DNA of 64,000 bases from an uncultured Paludibaculum sp. GTDB taxonomy: Bacteria; Acidobacteriota; Terriglobia; Bryobacterales; Bryobacteraceae. A program made the translations under genes and the position numbers. The stretch is taken from the NCBI RefSeq assembly GCF_963665245.1, contig NZ_OY762269.1, forward strand, positions 2,486,501 through 2,550,500, in the 5' to 3' direction. Below are positions 8,622 through 17,254 of this stretch, in pieces. Under the pieces are notes generated by a model that was given only the letters and a program-made list of their open reading frames with translations, was not told the origin of the DNA and did not search any database. The first letter of the stretch is position 1. Each line of letters begins with the position of its first letter.

Positions 8622-9183
8622 AGGGTGTGGACACGCCTGAAAGCCGCAAAACGGAGAGCCAAGGCCGCAGACAGCTTGGCAGGAAGCTTCTCAGCCTAAC
8701 CTGTCCTGCCGCGATTTTGTCTTGTGTTCGCCACGGGGCGCGGTTTTGACTGCACGGAATCGCTCAACTTCTCCCCGTCTCCCCTTGAATCCACCGTCAT
8801 CCCTCACCTGTTTCGGCGCCTTTTGACCAGCCACCCTCCAGAACTCCATCTGATGGCCACCTGCTGCGCCGAATCCCCTTCCCTTCGACCGCTTTGGCTG
8901 GTGCGCTTCGCACTTGGGATATCGAAATCGATTCTGACTTTGCCTGTCGAAGGTTGGAAGAAGAAGGCGTGAGTCCAAGTGATTGGCGTTGGCTGTGGGC
9001 CTTGGTCACGCCGATGCGCTACTCGGATTGTCCCCCGTACATGCTGCTTCTGCCGGGTGTCAATGAGACCCAAAAGAAGCCGCAAATTGGTTTCACAGCA
9101 TAGTACCCGCGCCCATGAGTCTCGAATGTTGGCGTTGTCTGACACTCCCCTACGGAGCATAATGGTGGGGAAGGATACATCTG
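8622..9183. other. 562-bp non-coding stretch with repeat copy 1 and a possible gene remnant
   Basis: No convincing complete gene. Bases 8682-8880 are a diverged copy of the DNA found at 9992-10187. Bases 8894-9103 keep a 69-codon open frame on the plus strand (DFACRRLEEEGVSPSDWRW) that could be the tail of a lost gene, but it has no ribosome site or recognised family. A GGGAAGG ribosome site for the next gene lies at the end. Confidence 0.5.
8682..8880. repeat. Diverged dispersed repeat, copy 1
   Basis: This segment aligns without gaps over at least 110 bp, and less cleanly over about 190 bp, with 9992-10187. Shared landmarks in order are GAAGCT(T/C)CTCAGCC, ATTTTGTC, TTCGCCA, CGCTCAACTTCT, CCGTCTCCCCT and GAATCC. 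Identity is roughly three quarters by eye. Copy 1 is not followed by the ANRANAQ-type gene that follows copy 2, so it looks like an orphaned leader left by deletion or by independent insertion of the element. Confidence 0.7.
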
Positions 9184-9897
9184 ATGTGCCGTCCTTACGT
9201 GGTGGCCGCTACACTACTGTTGTGCGGAATCGCTTGTGCTGAGTCACGGTTCGGCAGACCCGTCATGAAGGTCGCCAATCCGAAGGAATTCGGATACTTC
9301 AAGCTTGATGACAATCAGTTCCCGTTCTTGGGGAAAGGACCTCTTTTAGTTTCGTGCATGACCTACCGAGGAACGCGACGCTACTACGTTGAGATAGGCA
9401 TCGTCAACCGATCCAGCACCCCAGTGAACCTCCAGAACGGATTTGTGTCGTTCACCAAGGAGGGTTATACAGTGCTCATGGCAGACACCATCTCATCGGC
9501 CGCGGATGTGTGGGCCAGTGTCGGTGGCGCGTTCGTTCCGACTCCTCCGCCACCACCGACGAAATCAACCACTACGTATTCTGGCATGGTGACTACGATG
9601 GGCAACAATACGCAGGTCAGCGGCACCTCGACAACCGCGGTGGACAACTCTGCTGCCGGCTGGCATGCCCTTGGGCAGGCCATAGCCGCCCGCAGCTACT
9701 ACAATGCCCAAGGCCGCGAGCAGAAATTGGCGGTGTATCTGACCGCATTTGCCCACGAAAGGCAAGAAATGGTTGTCCAACCTGGGAAGACTGGTCTGTA
9801 TATATTTACCTTTGAGCAATTGAAGCAAAAGAAGGCACCCTTTGAAGTAAGGGTTGCTGTCGGTTCCGAGACGTTCGTCTTTGCTTATAGGGAATGA
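9184..9897 (+). CDS. Secreted protein of unknown function
   Basis: A 237-residue exported protein with a signal peptide (MCRPYVVAATLLLCGIACA); the cysteines at its end could also support lipidation. Residues about 115-125 are a proline run (PTPPPPPT), followed by a Ser/Thr-rich stretch (KSTTTYSGMV...SGTSTT) that probably forms a flexible linker. The C-terminal part (VVQPGKTGLYIFTFEQLKQ) looks like a beta-sandwich. No family is recognised. A good ribosome site GGGAAGG lies nine bases before the ATG. It sits in the lower-GC stretch between two repeat copies, so it may belong to the same acquired segment as the nuclease-like gene. Confidence 0.7.
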   Translation: MCRPYVVAATLLLCGIACAESRFGRPVMKVANPKEFGYFKLDDNQFPFLGKGPLLVSCMTYRGTRRYYVEIGIVNRSSTPVNLQNGFVSFTKEGYTVLMADTISSAADVWASVGGAFVPTPPPPPTKSTTTYSGMVTTMGNNTQVSGTSTTAVDNSAAGWHALGQAIAARSYYNAQGREQKLAVYLTAFAHERQEMVVQPGKTGLYIFTFEQLKQKKAPFEVRVAVGSETFVFAYRE

Positions 9898-9969
9898 CCG
9901 CGTTCAAGAAACGCGCCCAAGCAGGCGCCGGGTGCTAATTCACGTTTCGGGTTAGGGTGTCCGAATCTG

Positions 9970-10102
9970 GAAGCTCCTCTCGGAAGCTCCTCGAAGCTCC
10001 TCAGCCCGACACGTCCCACCACTATTTTGTCGTATATTCGCCAGTAGCACCAGTTCGACTGCGCGGGGTCGCTCAACTTCTCTCCGTCTCCCCTCGAATC
10101 CC
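9970..10102. repeat. Three short copies of GAAGCTCCTC at the head of repeat copy 2
   Basis: The ten-base unit GAAGCTCCTC occurs at 9970-9979, 9983-9992 and 9993-10002. The third copy is the point from which similarity to 8682-8880 begins. Copy 1 has a single related unit (GAAGCTTCTC). Short tandem units at the edge of a repeat suggest slippage or an element boundary. Confidence 0.6.
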
Positions 10103-10187
10103 CTTCCATCCTTCACCCATTTCGCCACCTACCGGCCAGTCCTCCTCCAGAACGCTAACCAATACCCGCCCACTGCGTCGAATCCTC
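9992..10187. repeat. Diverged dispersed repeat, copy 2 (leader of the ANRANAQ-family gene)
   Basis: Second copy of the repeat described at 8682-8880. It lies about 310 bp upstream of the gene at 10501. The conserved blocks include CGCTCAACTTCT and CCGTCTCCCCT. No protein frame on the plus strand is shared by both copies; on the minus strand an EGRR/KGRR..EVER..RAV stretch is loosely conserved between them. Because the downstream gene belongs to a family known to occur many times per acidobacterial genome, this leader may be part of the repeated unit. Confidence 0.65.
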
Positions 10188-10189
10188 CA

Positions 10190-10500
10190 AACCGCACAAC
10201 TCAGAATGGAATCACTACGGCAGAAACGCCACTGGGATGGGTGTACCTGTCCCGGTTTCCACCACCGCATTTTCGGAAATGGAGCCACTGGCAGCTTGGG
10301 CACGCAAGCCCGTTCTCCCTCTCGCCCCACCCCAGGGCGAACAAAAGGCGGTCACAGCCGTTCCAACAAAATATCTCCTTTCTTTCCAATCCCGCCCTTC
10401 CAAAATCGCCCCAAACCCCTTGACTCCACCCGCTACCGTAAAACTAGGTCCGGCTGTTATCCCGAACCGAGATTTTCACAAATAGGAAGGGAATTTACCC
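10190..10500. other. Leader region of the ANRANAQ-family gene, no gene seen
   Basis: About 310 bp rich in C and in CCC runs, with no recognisable gene on either strand. The last bases hold a ribosome site (AGGAAGGGAA) about eight bases before the ATG at 10501. No clear promoter or hairpin was found. Confidence 0.4.
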
Positions 10501-11199
10501 ATGGCCTCACCAGCTCAGTTCGCCGCGAACCGTGCGAACGCCCAGCGCTCCACCGGACCCACCTCCGCCGAGGGCAAGGCTCGCTCCGCCCGCAATGCCC
10601 GCAGTCACGGCCTCACCTCCACTAAGCTCGAAATCTCCGAGCACGACCGCCCCGTCTTCGATCGGCTCGAAGCCAATCTCCGCACCGAAACCGCACCCGC
10701 CACCTGCATCGAAGAAGAGATCTTCCACCGCATTCTGGCCCACACCTGGAACCTCGCCCGCATCGAAAACTTCGAGTCCAACATCCTCGCCGAAACGGAC
10801 CCATTCGCCGAGCCCGGCCCCGAAGCCGCCAACCTCGACCGTTTCGCCCGCTACCGCCGCGACCTCGAACGCTCCCTCTACCGCGCCATCGCCGAGCTCC
10901 GCAAGCTCCAAACCGAGCGCGCCGCCCTCTTCCAGCAGCACACTCCGGCCATCGAAGCCATCCTGGAATCCACGCCGCTGGCCGAAGTCACGCGGTTGAC
11001 GAAACAGACCCAATCGCTCTTTGACCCCCACCAGGCATTTGAAACCAAACAGCGCTTCACCGGCGGCCGCGACAACGCCATCGCCGCCAACATAGCCTTC
11101 CAGGAAGAGATGGACCGGCGCGAGGCAGCCCATCCGGCGCCCGCCCACATCCGCCGCTTCCAGGACCAGCAGGCCGTCGTCAGCGCCTGCGGTCTCTAG
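10501..11199 (+). CDS. ANRANAQ/TGP repeat-family protein, function unknown
   Basis: A 232-residue protein. Its N-terminus has the signature ANRANAQRSTGPTSAEGK followed by a serine/arginine/alanine stretch and HGLTS. This family is common and highly paralogous in Acidobacteria and Planctomycetes genomes and has no known function. The N-terminal 45 residues are basic and could bind nucleic acid; the remainder (EEEIFHRILAHTWNLARIE and onward) is helical and could form a coiled coil. The family often carries a conserved upstream leader, seen here as repeat copy 2. Start at ATG 10501 has the ribosome site AGGAAGGG. Whether it is part of a mobile unit is inference. Confidence 0.75.
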   Translation: MASPAQFAANRANAQRSTGPTSAEGKARSARNARSHGLTSTKLEISEHDRPVFDRLEANLRTETAPATCIEEEIFHRILAHTWNLARIENFESNILAETDPFAEPGPEAANLDRFARYRRDLERSLYRAIAELRKLQTERAALFQQHTPAIEAILESTPLAEVTRLTKQTQSLFDPHQAFETKQRFTGGRDNAIAANIAFQEEMDRREAAHPAPAHIRRFQDQQAVVSACGL

Positions 11200-11662
11200 A
11201 ACGCTTTCATCCCCCCATTGCCCATAGCCGCGGAAATACCAGGTTGCCCTGTGATCCCACCGATCTTTGAATCTTGAATCTTAGTCGCGCGCGGACGCCC
11301 AACGGCTTTCGCATCGCTTGCGGGCGCGTTCACGGGTGGAAACCCCAACGCCCGCAAGCAGAGGGCATGGAGGCCCACCCTCTCCGCGCCGTGGCTCCCG
11401 ATCGCGCGGCGCTTCCGCCGCGGCTGCGCTTCCGCTCGCGACTGAGGGATGCCTCTTGACCCTCGCTAGTGCTTATTTATATTCTCTGTTAGTAATCGGT
11501 ATATCGGAGCTGTAAATCTGCTAGAGAGCGATGGCTCGCACCTTTGCCGCTGAACAAAGTGCGAGTTCCGTCGCTGATTTGTCCCCCGCCGATTGACTGA
11601 CTTCCATCCGCAGGGCGTACCACTCTGTCCGCGGAAAGGGGGCCTCAGGTGGGTCGAAAACC
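11200..11662. other. 463-bp intergenic region with an inverted repeat
   Basis: No gene found. A perfect 10-bp inverted repeat, CTTGCGGGCG at 11317-11326 and CGCCCGCAAG at 11349-11358, encloses 22 bases and could form a hairpin in RNA. It follows the ANRANAQ gene by about 120 bp and lacks a T run, so it is a poor terminator. An AT-rich patch at about 11470-11515 (TTATTTATATTC) may contain the promoter for the permease gene at 11663, but I could not assign -35 and -10 boxes with confidence. Confidence 0.45.
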
Positions 11663-14059
11663 ATGTGGGCATTCTTTCAGGACATAGCGTCGGCTCTTCG
11701 AAGCACAATCCGCCACTGGGGAATTACGGCGACAGTCGCGGGCACGCTCGGGTTGGGAATCGGAGCTACGACGGCTGTTTTTGCCACAGTCGAAGCCATG
11801 GCCTTGAGGCCTCTTCCATATCCCGATTCCGATCGCTTGGTTCTCGCTTCGGCGCTCTTGAGGAATGAGCCTTGGCCCATCTCCTTCCCGGAGTTTATCG
11901 ATTGGCAGGACCAGAACCGTTCCTTCGCGTTGATGGCGGCCGTAGTCAACGGAGGAGAATCGGCACTCCTTCAAGGTGGTGAGGCGCACCTCGTGAATGT
12001 CGCCCAGGTGAGCGGCTCTCTTTTCCCCGTTCTGGGTGTGCAGCCTTCCATGGGAAGGACGTTTCTCCCGGAAGAGGACCGGCCTGGAGCAGCCCCGATC
12101 GTCGTACTGAGCCATGGTTTGTGGCAACGCCGGTTTAGCCTCGATCCGCGGGTTCTAGGCAGGACGCTTACCATTGGCAGCCGCTCTTATCAGGTCGTCG
12201 GCGTTATGCCGGCCCAGTTCGACTATCCCAGAGGCACCGATGCGTGGATCGCCCTTGGGCCGAACCAAATACCAAACCGGCGCGCGCGTGGGCTCTGGAT
12301 TGTCGGACGGCTTCGCCCCAGTCTTTCCCTGACAAACGCCTCAGACGACATGAACCTGATCGCGCACCGTCTGGAGAATCAGTACCCAGTGTCGAATGCC
12401 GGTTTTAGCATCCGCCTGGAGTGGCTGAGGGCCGCCATCATCGGGGAGCTCGGGCGGAAGATGGTTCTCCTGCTGGCCGCCGCGAGCCTGCTGCTCCTAA
12501 TGGCTTGCACCAACATAGCGGGTGTCTTGTTGGCACGAGGCGTCTCTCGACGCCACGAGATCGCTCTGCGCATGGCTCTCGGCGCCTCGCGAAGCAGGAT
12601 CTTCAGCCATCTGTTGGCGGAGTGCGCCATTCTGGCCTTAGGAGCTTTGGCCGTCGGACTCCTCCTCAGTGCGTTCTCCGTGCAACTCATCAGATCGCTG
12701 GCTCCTCTCCTGAAATTGGCCCCGGACCAGATTCGGGTCGGCGGACACGTGCTGCTCTTTGCCGTGCTCGCGTCCGTTTGTACAGTGCTGATCTTTGGGA
12801 TCGTGTCGGTGATCCAAAGCGGGGGTGTGCACCTCAACACTCACCTCCGTGGATCGTGGTCAACGCCCCGCGGCGGGCACGGGATCCAGAGTCTGCCCAT
12901 GATGATTCAGTTGGGGGTGACCACCACGCTCCTGACCACATCGGGGTTGCTGTTGAAGAGTCTCTTCCTGCTCGCCAACGCACAGCCTGGGTTTGATCCC
13001 GCACGCATAGTGTCCCTCAGGGTGCTCCTCCCCGGGACGGACCCTGTCCATCAGGCAGCGGTCGTAGAGGCAATCCGGTCCCGTCTCGAAGGCCTGCCCG
13101 GCGCCAGATCAGTTGCGGCCGCCAGTGGTCTGCCTATGGGTAGGCCGTTCCTGCCCAGTTCGTTTCGCATAGAAGGGGCACCCGACTTACGGTCTGGCGA
13201 TCGCAATCTTGCCGGCTTTGGCTGTGTGACCCGAGGGTACGTCGCCGCGTTGAGGATCCCGCTACTGCAAGGCGAGGATTTTGGCCCGCCGCGTGCCCAA
13301 GAGGTCGAACAGCGGAGTCGTATTCTGATCAACCGGGCTCTGGCCCGGAGGCTTTTCCCCGGTGATCGCTCCGGATCGCCAGTCGGGCGGGTACTCCTGG
13401 TCTGGGGCGGTCAGAAGTTGGAGATTGCAGGCGTCATTGGGGACGTCCCCAGAGAGTTTGTCACGGCAGCGGCAACACCGGAGATCTACACTGATTGCAC
13501 GGTGATTCCCATGCCATCCGTGAACTTCGTGATTCGAATGGCATCGGGGACGCACTGGCCGACCACCAAGGAGATCAAGCAGCAGGTTCGAGGCGTCGAT
13601 GCCACGGTTCCCGTTGTGGACGTTCAGACGATGGATGAGCTCCTGGACCAGTCGATGTCCCACCATCGGCTGCTCGCGGCAGTAGTCACCGGCTACGGCT
13701 GCATTTCCCTGCTGATCGCCGGGGTCGGACTCTATGGCTTCATGTCTTACATTTCGCGGCTGCGAACGCGGGAGATCGCGATCAAACTCGCCCTTGGTGC
13801 GCATCCGTCCGACATCCTTGCCCGTTTGTTGTGGCGCGCGGTTGTCCTTTCCGTCGGCGGAATCGCACTTGGTTTGAGCGGGTCGTGGGTCGTCAGTCGC
13901 ACCCTTGACCAGAGGCTGCTATACGGGATCCGTGCCTCTGACCCGGTGACTCTGGCCGCCGTATCGGTTCTTGTGCTGGCGGTTCTTCTCTGCGCGAGCT
14001 TCCTGCCCGCCTACCGCTCCGCGCGTCTGGACCCGTTGTCGGCACTCCGATGCGAATAG
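11663..14059 (+). CDS. FtsX/MacB-type permease of the acidobacterial duplicated orphan (ADOP) family
   Basis: A 798-residue membrane protein with two FtsX-like halves. Each half is a MacB periplasmic core followed by three transmembrane segments: the first around residues 20-420, the second to the end (SLLIAGVGLYGFMSYISRLRTREIAIKLALGA). Typical family landmarks are ALGASR after the first half and IKLALGAHPSDIL in the second. MacB relatives work with an ATPase to drive export or mechanotransmission, but ADOP permeases are found without a neighbouring ATP-binding protein, as here. The N-terminus (MWAFFQDIASALRS) has the usual FxxDxxxALR start. The substrate is unknown. Length matches the family's usual 800 residues. 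Confidence 0.9.
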   Translation: MWAFFQDIASALRSTIRHWGITATVAGTLGLGIGATTAVFATVEAMALRPLPYPDSDRLVLASALLRNEPWPISFPEFIDWQDQNRSFALMAAVVNGGESALLQGGEAHLVNVAQVSGSLFPVLGVQPSMGRTFLPEEDRPGAAPIVVLSHGLWQRRFSLDPRVLGRTLTIGSRSYQVVGVMPAQFDYPRGTDAWIALGPNQIPNRRARGLWIVGRLRPSLSLTNASDDMNLIAHRLENQYPVSNAGFSIRLEWLRAAIIGELGRKMVLLLAAASLLLLMACTNIAGVLLARGVSRRHEIALRMALGASRSRIFSHLLAECAILALGALAVGLLLSAFSVQLIRSLAPLLKLAPDQIRVGGHVLLFAVLASVCTVLIFGIVSVIQSGGVHLNTHLRGSWSTPRGGHGIQSLPMMIQLGVTTTLLTTSGLLLKSLFLLANAQPGFDPARIVSLRVLLPGTDPVHQAAVVEAIRSRLEGLPGARSVAAASGLPMGRPFLPSSFRIEGAPDLRSGDRNLAGFGCVTRGYVAALRIPLLQGEDFGPPRAQEVEQRSRILINRALARRLFPGDRSGSPVGRVLLVWGGQKLEIAGVIGDVPREFVTAAATPEIYTDCTVIPMPSVNFVIRMASGTHWPTTKEIKQQVRGVDATVPVVDVQTMDELLDQSMSHHRLLAAVVTGYGCISLLIAGVGLYGFMSYISRLRTREIAIKLALGAHPSDILARLLWRAVVLSVGGIALGLSGSWVVSRTLDQRLLYGIRASDPVTLAAVSVLVLAVLLCASFLPAYRSARLDPLSALRCE

Positions 14060-14159
14060 AGCGATGTCCGGCCAGGACCCTGACGGCCGCCGCATCGGGA
14101 CTCTCGTTCGTCCGTCGCACCTCCACGGCACTTCCGGGCACGCCGAACTATGATGAAGT

Positions 14160-14660
14160 ATGCCCGTCCGGCGTATCCTCCAACTCGGCGATCCGCTGCT
14201 GCGCGCCGTCTCTTCGCCCGTCGACCCCAGCCTCGCCATCGCCGTTCTCCAGGATCTTGACGACACTCTTGTAGAGTTTCGCCGCACTCACGGTTTCGGA
14301 CGCGGCATCAGCGCCATCCAGATCGGCGCCGCGGTGCGCGTCGTCTTCCTGCGGGTCGACGGCATCCGCTACGAACTCATCAACCCCGAATACACCTGGC
14401 GGAGTCCGGAGATGTTCGAGCTCTGGGATGACTGTTTCTCGTTTCCGCAACTCATGGTGCGTCTGCGCCGCCACCAGTCCGTTGGCATCCGCTACCAGAG
14501 CCGCGACGGCGTCGGGCACGATCTGACGGCCGAAGGTGCTCTCTCGGAACTCCTCCAGCACGAGATTGACCATCTCGATGGCGTGCTCGCCGTCGACCGC
14601 GCTCAGGGCCCAAACCCGCTGGCGACCCGGGAAGAATGGCTTCGGCAGCATCAAGCGTAG
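14160..14660 (+). CDS. Peptide deformylase-like protein with altered motifs
   Basis: A 166-residue member of the peptide deformylase family, which removes the formyl group from nascent protein N-termini using a metal bound by one Cys and two His. Motif III, QHEIDHLDG with His134, Glu135 and His138, is intact. Motif II, normally EGCLS, reads DDCFSFP with Cys92 kept. Motif I, normally GxGLAAxQxG, reads GRGISAIQIG. All metal ligands and the catalytic Glu remain, so activity is possible but substrate handling may differ. It probably is not the housekeeping enzyme, which would normally sit next to fmt. It lies 100 bp after the ADOP gene. Confidence 0.8.
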   Translation: MPVRRILQLGDPLLRAVSSPVDPSLAIAVLQDLDDTLVEFRRTHGFGRGISAIQIGAAVRVVFLRVDGIRYELINPEYTWRSPEMFELWDDCFSFPQLMVRLRRHQSVGIRYQSRDGVGHDLTAEGALSELLQHEIDHLDGVLAVDRAQGPNPLATREEWLRQHQA

Positions 14661-14692
14661 GGGAATCCCTCATTTTTCCACTACCAATCCCA

Positions 14693-14739
14693 GTACCTTC
14701 GGGGTACCATGGGGCATGCTACCGTAGCGTGGGCGCTAC
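14693..14739 (+). other. Two adjacent small hairpins downstream of the deformylase-like gene
   Basis: Two perfect inverted repeats follow each other: GTACC (14693-14697) with GGTAC (14703-14707), and GTAGCG (14724-14729) with CGCTAC (14734-14739). Together they could halt or protect the transcript of the upstream gene. Neither is followed by a good T run, so a classic Rho-independent terminator is not claimed. Confidence 0.4.
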
Positions 14740-14829
14740 CTTAGCTTCTTTACCTAGACCCATTTAGGGCGAAATTGTTTGGGCATTCTGCATGGATGAA
14801 ACCGTCGTGGGTGCCGATCAATTGAATGT

Positions 14830-15204
14830 ATGATTGAGCGGCGCACAGAACCGAGAATGCTGTGTGCGGATCTGGTCGATGTCCGCTGGAAGGACAAGGC
14901 CAACCGCGCGAGGCGGGCGGTAGCCAACCTGGAGGACATCTCTCTCTCCGGGGCATGCATTCAGCTGGATATGCAGGTTCCCCTGGGGACCCTGGTCCGC
15001 ATCTCCTATCCCAAAGGCGAGTTTGCGGGCATTGTCCGCTACTGCCAATTTCGTGAAATCGGCTACTTCGTCGGCATCCAGTTCGAAGCCGGCTGCAAGT
15101 GGTCCCGCACCAGCTTCAGACCGCTGCATCTGCTGGATCCACGGTCTATCTCCAAGAAGCCAGCCTCGCGTTCCAAGGCCGGGCCGTTCAGCGCGCCAAC
15201 TTGA
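14830..15204 (+). CDS. PilZ domain protein (c-di-GMP receptor)
   Basis: A 124-residue single-domain PilZ protein. The RxxxR part is at the N-terminus (ERRTEPR) and the (D/N)xSxxG part is DISLSG at residues 36-41, the two elements that hold cyclic di-GMP. The remainder (VPLGTLVRISYPKGEFAGIV) is the expected beta-barrel. Such proteins change partner binding when the second messenger is present, for example in motility, secretion or polysaccharide synthesis. The gene is alone, so its partner is not suggested by context. Confidence 0.85.
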   Translation: MIERRTEPRMLCADLVDVRWKDKANRARRAVANLEDISLSGACIQLDMQVPLGTLVRISYPKGEFAGIVRYCQFREIGYFVGIQFEAGCKWSRTSFRPLHLLDPRSISKKPASRSKAGPFSAPT

Positions 15205-15278
15205 GGGCTCCAACAATCTTTGCTCCGGTCCGGAACAATCAGATCCCAAATTCCGTCATAGAGGGCTAGGCAATCGTT

Positions 15279-15296
15279 CCCCGACGCCCGTCGGGG
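15279..15296. terminator. Strong GC hairpin downstream of the PilZ gene
   Basis: CCCCGACG at 15279-15286 and CGTCGGGG at 15289-15296 form a perfect 8-bp stem with a two-base apex (a larger loop is likely in practice). It lies about 75 bp after the PilZ stop and about 140 bp from the convergent gene ending at 15438. No T run follows on either strand, so termination would have to be Rho-assisted. The remaining bases 15205-15437 hold no convincing gene. Confidence 0.4.
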
Positions 15297-15437
15297 TCGG
15301 CTGTCTTTGGCCGCCGCCTGGAACGGCTCTCCGCCCACGGGCTGGTTCGCTCCGTCCAGGCAGCCCAGAACGGCGCGATGGTGGCCAGGCTGAGGCCGCC
15401 CCGCGAGGACCGGCCTCAACTGCAACTGTGGTTTGGG

Positions 15438-16283
15438 CTACGCCCGCAGAGCCGCGTTGACGCCGCGCATATAGGCGAAGCTCTTCTGCATGCCGGGCAG
15501 CGGGTTATCGCCGTTGACCTCGTATTCCAGGTGGACAATGCCCTTGTAGTTCATCTTCTTCAACTCCTTGAAGATGGCCACCACCGGCATCGCGCCGTCG
15601 CCCACGTCACACTGGCTCTCCTTCGCCATCAGATCGCGCAGATCCTTCATGTGCATATCGAGCAGGCGCGGCCCGGCCGCTTGGATCTCTTCAACCACAT
15701 TCTTGCCCGTGCGCGTCGTATGACCTACGTCGATGCAGACCCCCATGCGCGGGTCCATGTCCTTCATCAGCTTCAGGGCGTCCGACGGGGCAGGGAAGTG
15801 CTTGTCTTCGGGGCCGTGATTGTGGACCGCGATCTGAATGTCGTACTGCTTGAGCGTCTTCTCGATCATAGGCAACGACTTCGCTGTCGCGCCGATATTC
15901 ATCATCGGCATGCCCAGCCGCTTGGCGTACTCGAAGTACGTCTTGATGTCGTCCATGTCGTCCTTCAACATGTAGACCGTTCCGCCGCCGGTAAGGGTTA
16001 GGCCAGCCTTCTTGAAGTCGGCCTTGGCTTTGTCCAGCTCCTCGGGCGTGGAGCGGTAAAGGGCATGAAACTCCTTGATGCACAGGTACGGCGTGTTGAG
16101 CTGCTTCGTACCCTTGATGCAGAGCGAACGGCCGAATTCGCGGAAGGAGTAGCTGGCCACGCCAAGGCGGACATCGCCGGCAACGGCGTCACCGGCGGCG
16201 TGTACGACCGGGACTGCGGTGGCCGCCGCCATAGCGGCCGGAACGCCCTGTAGAAAAGATCTGCGGCTGGATTCGGAGAACAT
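15438..16283 (-). CDS. Tat-exported sugar phosphate isomerase/epimerase-like TIM-barrel protein
   Basis: A 281-residue protein with a twin-arginine-type leader (SRRSFLQGVPAAMAAATAVP). The mature part is an AP-endonuclease-2/xylose-isomerase-like TIM barrel: VHNHGPEDKHFPAP, MGVCIDVGHTTRTG, LLDMHMKDL and VHLEYEV supply the His, Asp and Glu metal ligands expected of the family. These enzymes isomerise or epimerise sugars and inositols. Exported versions are abundant in Acidobacteria and Planctomycetes, and their substrates are mostly unknown. It is separated by 56 bp from the next minus-strand gene downstream in map order (16340). Confidence 0.85.
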   Translation of the reverse strand: MFSESSRRSFLQGVPAAMAAATAVPVVHAAGDAVAGDVRLGVASYSFREFGRSLCIKGTKQLNTPYLCIKEFHALYRSTPEELDKAKADFKKAGLTLTGGGTVYMLKDDMDDIKTYFEYAKRLGMPMMNIGATAKSLPMIEKTLKQYDIQIAVHNHGPEDKHFPAPSDALKLMKDMDPRMGVCIDVGHTTRTGKNVVEEIQAAGPRLLDMHMKDLRDLMAKESQCDVGDGAMPVVAIFKELKKMNYKGIVHLEYEVNGDNPLPGMQKSFAYMRGVNAALRA

Positions 16284-16339
16284 GCTCCGATGATATATCA
16301 GTTTTGAGGAGCTGGAAGTCCCGTATCGACTCGGGGCCT

Positions 16340-17101
16340 CTACGGCCGGGCCGTGTTCTCCAGGCCGGCCACCAGTTTGTCGATCTGTTGCAGCGCTCCG
16401 GATCTGTTTCCGGATTGCTTAGCCAGAGTCGATTTTGCTTTGTGCAGCATGCTCCGAGCCTCCGGCAGCCTGGAAGCCGCGACTGCGCGGGCTGTGGAAA
16501 TCACCGTATAGTTATCCGGGTCCACAAGCCCCCTGTCCAGAGTAGCGAGAACCGCTTGCCGGTCCTTGGAGGACCAATCCGCATGGTGCGCCAGAGAATT
16601 CACCAACAGCGGATACAGATTTGCCCGACGATACGGCGACTTCTGCGTCGGAGCCGCCGAGAGCAGCCACCCCAGACTCCCATCGACATACTTGGCCAAG
16701 TCCTTCGCGTAGGGAGAGTCGGGATTATAGCTCCCGAGAGCTAGCAGCCTAAACCAATCTGGACGTGGTGTCTTCTGAAAGCAGGAGAACGTGAATCCCA
16801 ATAGGCCACTGTAGTAAGGATCGCCCCACCCTTCAGCCTCGCCCGGGGACAATTCGGCAATGTGATCGTCAATGAACGTCCGCTCGATTCCAAGAAGGGT
16901 GAAGGCGGCGTCCACGGCATCCGCCTGTAAGCACCCCAAGCCGGCAATCGCGTGGAACGCCTTTTCGCGTGCGTGCCAATCGCGGGAGTGGATGCCAGCC
17001 TGAATGCGTGCCCGTTCCGCTGGATCAGGCGGAATGGGCCGTGCCGGGGTCTGGGCCTGTGCAGTCGCCAATAGCACGGTCAGCAGTAAGACGGGATTCA
17101 T
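16340..17101 (-). CDS. Exported protein of unknown function
   Basis: A 253-residue protein with an N-terminal signal peptide (MNPVLLLTVLLATAQAQ). The mature chain is helical with spaced repeats such as DWHAREKAFHAIAGLGCL and RQAVLATLDRGLVDPDNYTV, which suggests a HEAT-like or TPR-like solenoid rather than an enzyme. No family is recognised and no catalytic motif is visible. It lies between the isomerase-like gene and the envelope operon on the same strand, with 150 bp to the ABC gene. Confidence 0.65.
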   Translation of the reverse strand: MNPVLLLTVLLATAQAQTPARPIPPDPAERARIQAGIHSRDWHAREKAFHAIAGLGCLQADAVDAAFTLLGIERTFIDDHIAELSPGEAEGWGDPYYSGLLGFTFSCFQKTPRPDWFRLLALGSYNPDSPYAKDLAKYVDGSLGWLLSAAPTQKSPYRRANLYPLLVNSLAHHADWSSKDRQAVLATLDRGLVDPDNYTVISTARAVAASRLPEARSMLHKAKSTLAKQSGNRSGALQQIDKLVAGLENTARP

Positions 17102-17254
17102 CGGCGGTGTCCTGTTCTGTATGCCGGCTTCCGGGCCTCTTGTCGCGTCTCTTTACAGCTTGCACCGGACCCTATGCCGTGTCTACGGTCTCGGGGGATC
17201 CGCACCAAGGCAGTGAAGGACCTTGCGCGCTTCGGACGGCGAGCCGCCGCGTCG

